DNA of 64,000 bases from Arcobacter nitrofigilis DSM 7299 (GTDB lineage Bacteria > Campylobacterota > Campylobacteria > Campylobacterales > Arcobacteraceae): assembly GCF_000092245.1 (NCBI RefSeq), contig NC_014166.1:3038001-3102000 (forward strand), written 5' to 3'. The notes beneath the pieces were generated by a model. That model had not been told where the DNA came from and did no database searches. It saw only the letters and a program-made list of their open reading frames with translations. The translations under genes were made by a program, and so were the position numbers. Below, one piece after another: positions 56,576 through 64,000 of the stretch (position 1 is its first letter; every line of letters begins with the position of its first letter).

Positions 56576-59116
56576 ATGATTAAAACATTAAAAAATTATT
56601 TCCGAATTTCAATACTTGCAATTAGTTTACTACTTTTTCTTATCTTTTATTTCTTTTCTTCAACAATTCATACAAATTTAACAATTCAAGAAAATGAAAA
56701 AATATCACAATCTTTATCTAAACAAATCTTTAACTCTATGTATCAAGTTATGAGAAAAGGCTGGACAAGAGAAGAGATAAGCGAATTTATGAGTAATATT
56801 AAAAGCTCATTTAAAGAGTCTTCTTATGATATTGCTGTTTATCGTTCAAAAAAAGTTGAAGACCTTTTTGGAAAAATAAACCAAGGAGAAATTACAAAAA
56901 ACCTACAATATGTTTTTGATACAAAAAAAGAGTTTAATCTCTCAAAAGATAATAAAATTAGAAATATAACTCCAATATTAGCAAAAAAAGAGTGTTTAGC
57001 TTGTCACACCAATTCAAACGTTGGTGATGTTTTAGGTGCTGTTGATATACAATATGATTTTAATTATTTAATAGACCAAACCAAACATCAATACTTTTTA
57101 TTGTCATTAATAATCTTACCATTTATGATACTTTGTGCATTTTTAATCTCAGGAAATTTACTAAAAAAAATAAATCTTTCAATTAGAGGATTTAAAGACA
57201 AAATAGAAAATATCAACAGCGTAAAAGATTTTAAAACTTTAGACTTATCAGCTCCTAAAAAGAGTTTCGTAGAATTTAACCATATAATGAATGGATTAAC
57301 TGATTTAAGTAATAAATTAAGAAATATAGCAGTTGATAAAGATATATTAGAATTTGAAGTAAAATTACTAGATAAGATGATAATCACTTCTGATGTAATT
57401 AGAGATTGGAAAGAGTATATAAAAGATTTATTACATGAGATAAATATTGTATTGCCTGTTCATTGTCTTATTACTATCTTTAAAGCAAATGACGAATTTT
57501 ATGAGATAGAAGTTTTTTGGTTAGGAAAACCAAATGAAAAAGTAATCAAACATATTGAAAACGTAGCACGACAAATGATTAAATCTCACCATAAATTAGA
57601 TATTCTTGATTGTAGTATTAACCATAACTTTACAAATGAGAATTATTCTTTAGTGACTCTAGATATAAAAGATATAGAACATGAAGCAAAATCTATACTT
57701 TTAGATGCTCCGAAAATTGGTGGAATTGTAGGGCTTGGTATTCAATCAAACTTAGAAAAAGACTCGATTCATTCAATAGTTATAGACTCAATCTTAACAA
57801 CCCTATTAAACCTTGTAGGTTCAATTAAAGCTATAAACAAATACACAGAAAACTTAGAATTTTATGCGACGAGAGATCCACTAACTTCATTATTTACCCA
57901 AAGAGTATTTAGAGATTTAATGGAATATGAGATTAAAAGAGCTGCTAGACATAACTATACCTTTGGATTATTAGTTATAGATTGTGATAACTTTAAACCA
58001 ATAAATGATGCACATGGTCATACTTTTGGGGATGAATTTTTAAAAGCACTTGGAAATATACTTGCTGATTCAAAAAGATCTGAAGATATACTTTCAAGAT
58101 ATGGAGGAGATGAATTCACACTAATCTTACCAGAATGTAATAAAGAAGAGGCCTTTTCCGTTGCGCAAAGAATTTTAAATAACGTAAGTGATTTAGAACT
58201 AATAAGCCCTGATGGAACTAAATGTAGTATGACTGTTTCTATTGGTATGGCTATGTACCCTGAACACTCAACTATACAAATTGAGTTATTCAATATTGCA
58301 GATGCTATGATGTATGAAGCAAAAACTATGGGTAAAAACTCAATTAAATATCCAACTGAATATGACCTAGAAGAGATTCATAAAGAAGCTGAAGACAAGT
58401 CTATGCTTGTTCTAAATGCTATTAAAAATGAAAATATTATTCCTCATTTTCAACCAATAGTAAATCTAAAAACAAATAAATGTGAAATAAATGAACTTCT
58501 AATGAGAATAGAAATAGATGGAGAATACTTACCAGCTGCTAAGTTTATAGAAACAGCAGAAGCTTTAGGGATAGTTCACAAAATGGATTATATGGTAATA
58601 GAAAAAGCCTTTGCAAAAATCAATGAAACAAATTATCAAGGTCTTTTATTTATAAATCTTTCTCCAAAAGCTTTAATTATAAGTGAATTTATAAACAAAA
58701 TAGTCGTGCTTGCTCACAATTATAATATAAACAGAGATAATATTGTATTTGAAATTACAGAAAGAGAGACTGTAAAAAGTTTCTCATTATTGGAAAGATT
58801 TGTTCAAAATCTTAAACTACAAGGATTTAGTTTTGCAATAGATGATTTTGGTTCAGGATTCTCTTCTTTTCATTATATTAAAAAATTTCCAATTGATTAT
58901 ATTAAGATTGATGGAGATTTTATTATAAATATTACTAAAGATAAAAAAGATGTAGCTTTTGTGAAATCAATCGTTGCTTTAGCAAAAGAGTTAAAAGTCA
59001 AAACAATCGCAGAATTTGTAGAAAATGAAGAGATTTTAGAATTCTTAAAAAATATTGATATTGACTATGTTCAAGGTTATCACATAGGAAAACCAAACAA
59101 AGAGATAAGAATGTAA
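56576..59116 (+). CDS. heme-c sensor GGDEF/EAL protein
   Basis: Membrane c-di-GMP enzyme of 846 residues. Helix 1 (about 12-32), then a periplasmic sensor of about 130 residues with one c-heme motif CLACH near 141 (Tll0287/DUF3365-like), then helix 2 (about 168-190). A middle region follows, then GGDEF near 511 with the full signature YGGDEF and an RSED inhibition site five residues ahead. EAL near 640 has NELLMRI, DDFGSGFSSF and AEFVE, QGYHIGKP. Both enzyme activities may be intact. It could tie periplasmic redox state to c-di-GMP. Monocistronic. Confidence 0.92.
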   Translation: MIKTLKNYFRISILAISLLLFLIFYFFSSTIHTNLTIQENEKISQSLSKQIFNSMYQVMRKGWTREEISEFMSNIKSSFKESSYDIAVYRSKKVEDLFGKINQGEITKNLQYVFDTKKEFNLSKDNKIRNITPILAKKECLACHTNSNVGDVLGAVDIQYDFNYLIDQTKHQYFLLSLIILPFMILCAFLISGNLLKKINLSIRGFKDKIENINSVKDFKTLDLSAPKKSFVEFNHIMNGLTDLSNKLRNIAVDKDILEFEVKLLDKMIITSDVIRDWKEYIKDLLHEINIVLPVHCLITIFKANDEFYEIEVFWLGKPNEKVIKHIENVARQMIKSHHKLDILDCSINHNFTNENYSLVTLDIKDIEHEAKSILLDAPKIGGIVGLGIQSNLEKDSIHSIVIDSILTTLLNLVGSIKAINKYTENLEFYATRDPLTSLFTQRVFRDLMEYEIKRAARHNYTFGLLVIDCDNFKPINDAHGHTFGDEFLKALGNILADSKRSEDILSRYGGDEFTLILPECNKEEAFSVAQRILNNVSDLELISPDGTKCSMTVSIGMAMYPEHSTIQIELFNIADAMMYEAKTMGKNSIKYPTEYDLEEIHKEAEDKSMLVLNAIKNENIIPHFQPIVNLKTNKCEINELLMRIEIDGEYLPAAKFIETAEALGIVHKMDYMVIEKAFAKINETNYQGLLFINLSPKALIISEFINKIVVLAHNYNINRDNIVFEITERETVKSFSLLERFVQNLKLQGFSFAIDDFGSGFSSFHYIKKFPIDYIKIDGDFIINITKDKKDVAFVKSIVALAKELKVKTIAEFVENEEILEFLKNIDIDYVQGYHIGKPNKEIRM

Positions 59117-59122
59117 AAATTG

Positions 59123-59147
59123 CTAATTATTTTATATTCATAATTAG
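59123..59147. terminator. hairpin between GGDEF/EAL gene and yaaA
   Basis: CTAATTAT (59123-59130) and ATAATTAG (59140-59147), extended with AATT/AATT after one mismatch, between convergent genes. It includes the last codons of yaaA. Weak, A/T-rich. Confidence 0.5.
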
Positions 59148-59864
59148 TAATTTTATATTCTTTTTTTCTTGTATTTCGACTAACTCTAATCCTGGGATTT
59201 GGGTATTCATAAACTCAGCTATTGATTGAACATTTTTTTTAGCAAGAGTATTTAAAACCATACCTCTATAATGCTTTGCCCAATGGGATACTACTTTACC
59301 ATCTTTTAAAAACTTTATTGTTATAACTGTAGCATCTTTAGGTGTGTAAAATTTTTCGTAAAAACCTGCTCTTAAATCAATAATTTCATCACCAATATAC
59401 TCATCTAAATCTTGTGAAAAGTTATCTTTATAAAACTTCTCAATACTCATGCTTGATAGCTTTGCACCTTGTTTAAATTTATAATCAGGTATTTTATCGC
59501 TAGCTTTTATAGGTCCAAATAAATTAGAAAATAAAATTACATTCTCATCAATATAATTTTGTTCTTCCTTTGTCAAGCTATTGTACTCTAAAGCATCAAA
59601 AGCTACGCCGTTATATCTTTGTATTGCTTTCATAGAAGGTTTGTTTCTCAAGCTCTCTTGATACTTCTTTACATCATCTAATTTTTTTATTCCAAACCAA
59701 GAAGATAGTTCTTCTAAACTTAAACTTTGTACATGCTTTTCATAAGCTTCAAAAGCCTCTTGTCTTAAAGAAAAGTTCTTTTCTAAAAAAAAGTTCTTTT
59801 TTGAAAAGGGCTTTTCTTCTCCTCCACTATTTTTTGTCTCTGCAGGAGCCAATAATACCTTCAT
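59127..59864 (-). CDS. yaaA: YaaA-family peroxide-stress protein
   Basis: A 245-residue protein of the DUF328/YaaA family, linked in E. coli to lowering intracellular iron under H2O2. MKVLLAPAETK, AIQRYNGVAFDALEY near 78, ILFSNLFGPIKASDKIPDY near 110, and SHWAKHYRG near 195 match. Seven bases after ychJ on the minus strand, so same operon. A cytochrome c peroxidase elsewhere in the window covers the periplasmic side of peroxide defence. Confidence 0.9.
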   Translation of the reverse strand: MKVLLAPAETKNSGGEEKPFSKKNFFLEKNFSLRQEAFEAYEKHVQSLSLEELSSWFGIKKLDDVKKYQESLRNKPSMKAIQRYNGVAFDALEYNSLTKEEQNYIDENVILFSNLFGPIKASDKIPDYKFKQGAKLSSMSIEKFYKDNFSQDLDEYIGDEIIDLRAGFYEKFYTPKDATVITIKFLKDGKVVSHWAKHYRGMVLNTLAKKNVQSIAEFMNTQIPGLELVEIQEKKNIKLLIMNIK

Positions 59865-59871
59865 CTATTTC

Positions 59872-60288
59872 CTAATCATCTAAGAATTCGCCACTTCTAT
59901 AGAGCCATTTCCCATCTATTTTTAAAAATTTACTTTTTTCAGTAAATGAAACATCCAAGCCTCTTTGTTTTATTCCTACTTTAAATGTAACATAAGATTC
60001 TTCTTTCCCATCTATGAAATCAAGTATTTCAAGACTATAAAAATCATTTGAACTTATAACATTTTGAAGATCTTCTCTCCACTTACTTTTATTTTCTGAG
60101 TATTCAATATTATCTTCATGAGTTGTACTAATTATGTAATCTATATTTCCCACTACAAAAGCCGAAAATCTAGATTTCATAAGTTCTACTGCAGTTTGTG
60201 GATATTTACCTTCATGGAAGATTTTACAACAATTTTTATAACTCTTTTTACTACCACATGGGCAAGCTGCATGTTCATTATAAGCCAC
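59872..60288 (-). CDS. YchJ-family protein with SEC-C metal-binding motif
   Basis: A 138-residue protein. The N terminus PCGSKKSYKNCCKIFHEG carries the C-x-C-x8-C-C zinc motif of SEC-C domains. The rest, LMKSRFSAFVVGNIDYIIST and onward, is the YchJ NTF2-like fold. Function unknown. It is 18 bases after the zinc-ribbon gene and seven before yaaA. Confidence 0.88.
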   Translation of the reverse strand: MAYNEHAACPCGSKKSYKNCCKIFHEGKYPQTAVELMKSRFSAFVVGNIDYIISTTHEDNIEYSENKSKWREDLQNVISSNDFYSLEILDFIDGKEESYVTFKVGIKQRGLDVSFTEKSKFLKIDGKWLYRSGEFLDD

Positions 60289-60306
60289 ATTGACTCCTAT
60301 TTTTAT

Positions 60307-60672
60307 TTAAGATATTAAATCTTTATACTCTTTTGTTCTAATTTTTCTATTTATTTCTCTTTTTATTATACCAAAGGCATATTTACTATCTCCTCCACCT
60401 ATTACTGCTTTTTGAGATTCGCAAGAAGGACATAAAAAATAGGTCTTATGCAATAAATAATCATTTTCATAAACCAATGTTTCACCACATTCTAAGCAAT
60501 GACATTTTAAATTTACAATTTCTTTTTTCTTCCATTCCCATCGCCAAGGAACTTCATATAAATTATCTTGTGTATATTTATAGAAATCTTCTTTTGTCAT
60601 AAAAAAGGCATAATATAAAATAAGGCAAATTACAAATAAACCCATACCCAACGCTATATATGTATAATTCAA
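60307..60672 (-). CDS. membrane-anchored zinc-ribbon protein, unknown function
   Basis: Not recognised as a named family. It has 121 residues: one N-terminal helix (about 4-24: IALGMGLFVICLILYYAFFM), then a cytosolic part with a zinc ribbon. The ribbon is CHCLECGETL (about 58-67) and CPSC (about 80-83). A basic C-terminal tail follows (REINRKIRTKEY). It leads the ychJ-yaaA group, which share metal-binding motifs. A regulatory or metal-linked role is only a guess. Confidence 0.75.
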   Translation of the reverse strand: MNYTYIALGMGLFVICLILYYAFFMTKEDFYKYTQDNLYEVPWRWEWKKKEIVNLKCHCLECGETLVYENDYLLHKTYFLCPSCESQKAVIGGGDSKYAFGIIKREINRKIRTKEYKDLIS

Positions 60673-60783
60673 ATAAATCCTTTATAAAAAGTTATTATAC
60701 AAAAAATTATATTTAATACAACACTATTTTTTTACTTATATTTATAATGTTTAATGTATTATTATATAAAACAAAGGAAATAG

Positions 60784-61176
60784 ATGCTTCAAAACTTCCC
60801 GATTGAAATTATATCTAACATTATATCTTTATTAATTATAGTGCTTATTATTATAAAATTTGTTAACTACAAAAAGAAAGTTTCAGTAATAGATGGCTTG
60901 TATAAATTAGAAGAAGAAAAGAAACTATCTTCAAATGATAAAGAGTTTATAAAAAGGAATCTACTTGAATATGAAATCTTACATGAGAAACAAATAGGTT
61001 TTAATAAATTTATGTACCCGATTTTTATTTTAATAGCTGGTATATTTTTCACATATTTTGACTTTGCAGAAGCAATGATTCATATTAATATACTTGTTGT
61101 TGCTTTTATATATTTTTATATCAAAAAGATTCATTACAAAAATTATATTGAACTTTTAAAGGGAATTAAGATTTGA
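60784..61176 (+). CDS. small membrane protein of unknown function
   Basis: Not recognised. 130 residues with about three helices: about 9-27, then a charged loop (KKVSVIDGLYKLEEEKKLSS), then 79-92 and 97-115. Overlaps the next transporter start by four bases (TTGA), so it is co-transcribed and probably co-translated with it. It may be a partner of that transporter. ATG with AAAGGAAAT ahead. Confidence 0.72.
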   Translation: MLQNFPIEIISNIISLLIIVLIIIKFVNYKKKVSVIDGLYKLEEEKKLSSNDKEFIKRNLLEYEILHEKQIGFNKFMYPIFILIAGIFFTYFDFAEAMIHINILVVAFIYFYIKKIHYKNYIELLKGIKI

Positions 61177-62345
61177 TAAAATCTTTTTCAAAACTTTTTT
61201 TAGCTTCATTTTTAATTATCTTATCATGTATGGGTTTAGCTAGATTTGCTTTTGGTATGATTTTACCAAATATGCAAAGTGACTTAAATATATCAACTAC
61301 AGTTGCTGGATTAATAGGAAGTGCAAATTTTGCGGGATATTTTATAGGGATAATCTTTGCTAGTAAAATATATTCACACTTTAAAACAGCACCTTTAATT
61401 TCATTTTCCCTTTTTCTTCAAGGTCTTAGTATGATATTAATGGCCTCATTTGATAATTATTTAATTATATGTATTTTGTATTTTTTAATTGGTTTTCTAG
61501 CAGCTATTTTAAATATAGCAATCATTGTTTATTTATCACACGCAGTACCCGAAAAGATACGAGGAAAAGCTCTAGGAATAGCAGTGAGTGGAAATGGTGT
61601 AGCAATCATCTTCTCAGGATTTTTAGTTCCATATTTAGAACAGTTTTTTCAAGCTAACTCTTGGAGAATATCTTGGGTTATTTTTTCCTTGATTATTATT
61701 GCTATTTCATTTTCTATAAGATATTTATTAACTTATGAGGTAGATCATAGTGTAAAGTCAGATGTGAAATTTTATTCTTATATTAAAAACAAAAACTTTT
61801 GGAAGATAGGTTCTTTATACTTCTTTTTTGGTATTTCTTATGTTATTTATGTGACTTTTTTTGTAAGTGCAGCTATTGATAAATGGAGTTTGAGTTCACA
61901 AGTATCTGGTATATTTTGGTCAACTTTTGGATTTATTTGTATCTTTGGAGGTTTTTTATTTGGAATAATTGCTGATAAATATGGAACTTTTAAGACTCTG
62001 ATTTTAGTTTTTGGGATTCAAGCTTTTTCTATCTTTATACTTATTTTTGATACACCAAGTTTTGCACTATTTATTTCTGTATTCTTTTTCGCAATATCTG
62101 TATGGAGTGTGCCTACAATGATTACGATGCTTTGTACTGAGTTCTTTGGGCTTAAAAAGACTGCACAAGTATTTTCTTTAGTAACTCTTCTTTTTGCTCT
62201 AGGACAGATTATAGGTCCTATTGCAGCTGGATATATCCACGATACTTTTAAAACTTATGATTATGTATTTCTTATGACATTTGTATTAAGTTTTTTAGGA
62301 TTTATTTCTTCTATTATTTTTTCATATAAGAAAATCACAATCTAA
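61173..62345 (+). CDS. YbfB/YjiJ-type MFS transporter
   Basis: A 390-residue transporter with 12 helices. GLARFAFGMILPNMQSDLNI at the start is the hallmark of the YbfB/MFS_4 branch. IRGKALGIAVSGNGVAIIFS near 130 is the MFS helix-5 motif. The TTG start overlaps the previous stop, with AAAGGGAATTAAGA ahead; no in-frame ATG lies close enough to keep helix 1. Substrate unknown. Confidence 0.85.
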   Translation: MIKSFSKLFLASFLIILSCMGLARFAFGMILPNMQSDLNISTTVAGLIGSANFAGYFIGIIFASKIYSHFKTAPLISFSLFLQGLSMILMASFDNYLIICILYFLIGFLAAILNIAIIVYLSHAVPEKIRGKALGIAVSGNGVAIIFSGFLVPYLEQFFQANSWRISWVIFSLIIIAISFSIRYLLTYEVDHSVKSDVKFYSYIKNKNFWKIGSLYFFFGISYVIYVTFFVSAAIDKWSLSSQVSGIFWSTFGFICIFGGFLFGIIADKYGTFKTLILVFGIQAFSIFILIFDTPSFALFISVFFFAISVWSVPTMITMLCTEFFGLKKTAQVFSLVTLLFALGQIIGPIAAGYIHDTFKTYDYVFLMTFVLSFLGFISSIIFSYKKITI

Positions 62346-62360
62346 AAGAAGCCATAAAAA

Positions 62361-62390
62361 AAGGGGAGAAACAATAAAGCCTCTCCCCTT
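62361..62390. terminator. bidirectional terminator between transporter and aldehyde dehydrogenase
   Basis: AAGGGGAGA, 12-base loop, TCTCCCCTT between convergent genes, with an A run before it that gives a T tract on the minus strand. Confidence 0.85.
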
Positions 62391-62412
62391 CTTATTTAGA
62401 TTATAGCTCTTC

Positions 62413-63807
62413 TTATAATACTGGTGATTTGATTACCATCATTTTTTGGTTTGTCATCTCTTCCATACTATAATGTATTCCACCTAATCCTAATCCTGAA
62501 GCTTTAGCTCCTCCAAACGGCATCCAATCTACTCTAAATGCTGTATGATCATTTACCATTATTGCTGTTCCATTTATTCTTTTTACTGCTTTTAATGCTG
62601 TATCTATATTTTTTGTAAACACTGCTGCTTGGAAAGACACATCTAAAGAGTTCGCTCTATCGAATGCTTCTTCTATATCTGAGTAAGAATAAATTACTAC
62701 TACTGGTCCGAATATCTCTTTTTGAGAAATAATTGCATCATCACTTGGGTTTAGAATTACTGTTGCTTCAAAGCAAGAATCTGAAATTCTTTTACCACCA
62801 GTTAATATTTTTCCACCTTTTGCAACTGCATCATTTACCCATTCTTCTACTCTATTTACTTCATTATGGTTAATTAGTGGTCCTACTTCTGTTTTAGGGT
62901 CTAATTGATCACCTACTACTAATTTAGATGCATAATCAGAAAGTTTAGAAGATACTTCATCACAAATTGATTCATGTACATATACTCTTTGCACAGAAAC
63001 ACAAACTTGTCCTGCGTGATAGAATCCACCTTTTCCTAAGTCTGGAATCATTGCATCGATATCTGCATCTGGTTCAACAATTACAGGGGCAACTCCACCA
63101 TGTTCTAAAGCAACTCTTGTTCCATTTGCCACTTTAGATTTTAGGTACCAACCAACAGCACCAGAACCAATAAATGTTAGGAAATCTACTTTAGGAGAAG
63201 TTGCAAGCAGTTCTCCTCCATGTCTATCACAAACTACAGCTTGTGCCCATCCTTTTGGAAGTCCTGCTTCTTCTAGAATTTCTACTAATCTTATTGCACT
63301 CATTGGAGTTTGAGTTGCTGGTTTGATTACTACTGGGCATCCTACTGCGATTGCTGGGATTACTTGGTGAACCGCTAGGTTAAATGGGTGATTAAATGCT
63401 GATATTGCTGCTACCACTCCTATTGGTTCTCTGAATGTATATGCCATTCTATTTGCACTTGAAGCTGTATGACCCATTGCCACTTCTTTACCTTCTAGTG
63501 CTCCTAGGGCTTCAATAGATAGTTTTATACCGTTGATTGCTCTATTTATTTCAACTTTAGAATCTACATATGGCTTCCCACCTTCACTTGCACATAGAAT
63601 TGTTAATTCTTCTATTTGCGAAGACATGATTTCTGCCACTTTCTCTAAAATCTCTATTCTTTTATATTTTGGTAAGGCATTCTTATGATCTAAAAAAGTC
63701 GCACTTGCCAAATCTATTGCTGCTTGTACTTCTTCTTCACTATTAAATGGTACATTCCCTACTACTCTTCCATCAAACGGCGATGTTACTTCTATTGTTT
63801 TACTCAT
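62413..63807 (-). CDS. NAD(P)-dependent aldehyde dehydrogenase
   Basis: Oxidises an aldehyde to the acid, 464 residues. FNHPFNLAVHQVIPAIA near 140 is part of the cofactor fold. The general base Glu is in ALEHGGVAPVIV near 240, where LEHGG replaces the more common LELGG. The catalytic Cys is in GQVCVSVQRV near 274. EIFGPVVVIY and PFGGAKASGLG are present. It follows the end of a TPP-dependent enzyme gene by one base (TAG-A-ATG), so the pair probably acts on the same route. The substrate is unknown. Confidence 0.93.
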   Translation of the reverse strand: MSKTIEVTSPFDGRVVGNVPFNSEEEVQAAIDLASATFLDHKNALPKYKRIEILEKVAEIMSSQIEELTILCASEGGKPYVDSKVEINRAINGIKLSIEALGALEGKEVAMGHTASSANRMAYTFREPIGVVAAISAFNHPFNLAVHQVIPAIAVGCPVVIKPATQTPMSAIRLVEILEEAGLPKGWAQAVVCDRHGGELLATSPKVDFLTFIGSGAVGWYLKSKVANGTRVALEHGGVAPVIVEPDADIDAMIPDLGKGGFYHAGQVCVSVQRVYVHESICDEVSSKLSDYASKLVVGDQLDPKTEVGPLINHNEVNRVEEWVNDAVAKGGKILTGGKRISDSCFEATVILNPSDDAIISQKEIFGPVVVIYSYSDIEEAFDRANSLDVSFQAAVFTKNIDTALKAVKRINGTAIMVNDHTAFRVDWMPFGGAKASGLGLGGIHYSMEEMTNQKMMVIKSPVL

Positions 63808-63808
63808 T

Positions 63809-64000
63809 CTATTCTCCTTCTAATAATGTTTCTGCATTTTTCACAAGATCATTTAATATAGCATGATTTAATGAATAGTCAACAGCTAAATCTATTAAAT
63901 GAACACCTTTAGAATTTACACATTTTTCTAATGTTTCAGTAAACTCTTCACAAGATGTTGGTCTGTGTCCAATTGCACCATAACTCTCTGCATATTTTAC
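63809..64000 (-). CDS. 3' end of a thiamine-diphosphate enzyme (acetolactate synthase-like)
   Basis: The last 63 codons and stop of a minus-strand gene that continues beyond the window. The read YAESYGAIGHRPTSCEEFTE, then GVHLIDLAVDYSLNH, matches the C-terminal end of acetolactate synthase and related TPP enzymes (the ...VDYS.N block). GGAG at its end also serves as the ribosome site for the aldehyde dehydrogenase. The exact enzyme cannot be fixed from the tail. Confidence 0.75.
   Translation of the reverse strand, partial: VKYAESYGAIGHRPTSCEEFTETLEKCVNSKGVHLIDLAVDYSLNHAILNDLVKNAETLLEGE

Overview
The window is AT-rich DNA from a Campylobacterota bacterium, most likely an Arcobacteraceae member. 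The evidence is gene content and style: a cbb3 oxidase locus and a separate ccoG, a Csd4/Pgp1-type cell-shape carboxypeptidase, histidine kinases of the AHQWRQPLN type, many c-di-GMP and chemotaxis proteins, -10 boxes of the TATAAT type with mostly no -35, and a CHASE2 adenylate cyclase beside a FecR protein. This assignment comes from reading the proteins, not from a database search.

Layout. 1-3.3 kb: the 3' part of a PAS/GGDEF/EAL protein and a membrane histidine kinase. 3.3-6.0 kb: ribE and mnmG, divergent. 6.0-9.9 kb: a NikK/NikL-like pair under a 27-bp palindrome, and a chemotaxis receptor. 10-14.1 kb: four proteins I cannot name or assign firmly, one with a near-consensus promoter. 14.3-21.4 kb: a di-heme cytochrome c peroxidase, then a MarR regulator divergent from a TolC/adaptor/RND efflux operon with a perfect 13-bp-arm operator between them. 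21.5-29.2 kb: a GT-B-like protein, ccoG, pyrG-recJ, two FlgO-family lipoproteins and a DJ-1 protein. 29.2-34.7 kb: FecR divergent from the CHASE2 cyclase, then a GT4 glycosyltransferase, a metallophosphoesterase and a patatin, which looks like envelope-lipid work. 34.7-42.5 kb: dnaE-surE, then a minus-strand group moaC, DUF493, a Tat-exported M15 peptidase broken by one in-frame stop, and a Csd4-like peptidase; then rpsU. 42.8-45.2 kb: ccoN-ccoO-ccoQ, closed by a strong terminator with no ccoP.

45.3-51.1 kb is a complete minus-strand rRNA operon: 16S, tRNA-Ile(GAT), tRNA-Ala(TGC), 23S and 5S, with a perfect consensus promoter, a boxA, processing stems and a terminator. A tRNA-Thr(GGT) lies beyond the terminator. 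51.3-64 kb: a BAX-inhibitor-like protein, a ThiD2-like protein, a BioC-like methyltransferase, secG, frr-pyrE-RDD-MFS, a heme-c GGDEF/EAL protein, yaaA-ychJ-zinc ribbon, an MFS pair, and an aldehyde dehydrogenase that follows the 3' end of a thiamine-diphosphate enzyme.

I saw no CRISPR array, insertion sequence, integrase or phage gene. The strongest leads are the nonsense-split M15 peptidase, the missing ccoP, the operators at 7217 and 15928, and the unassigned gene group at 10-14 kb.
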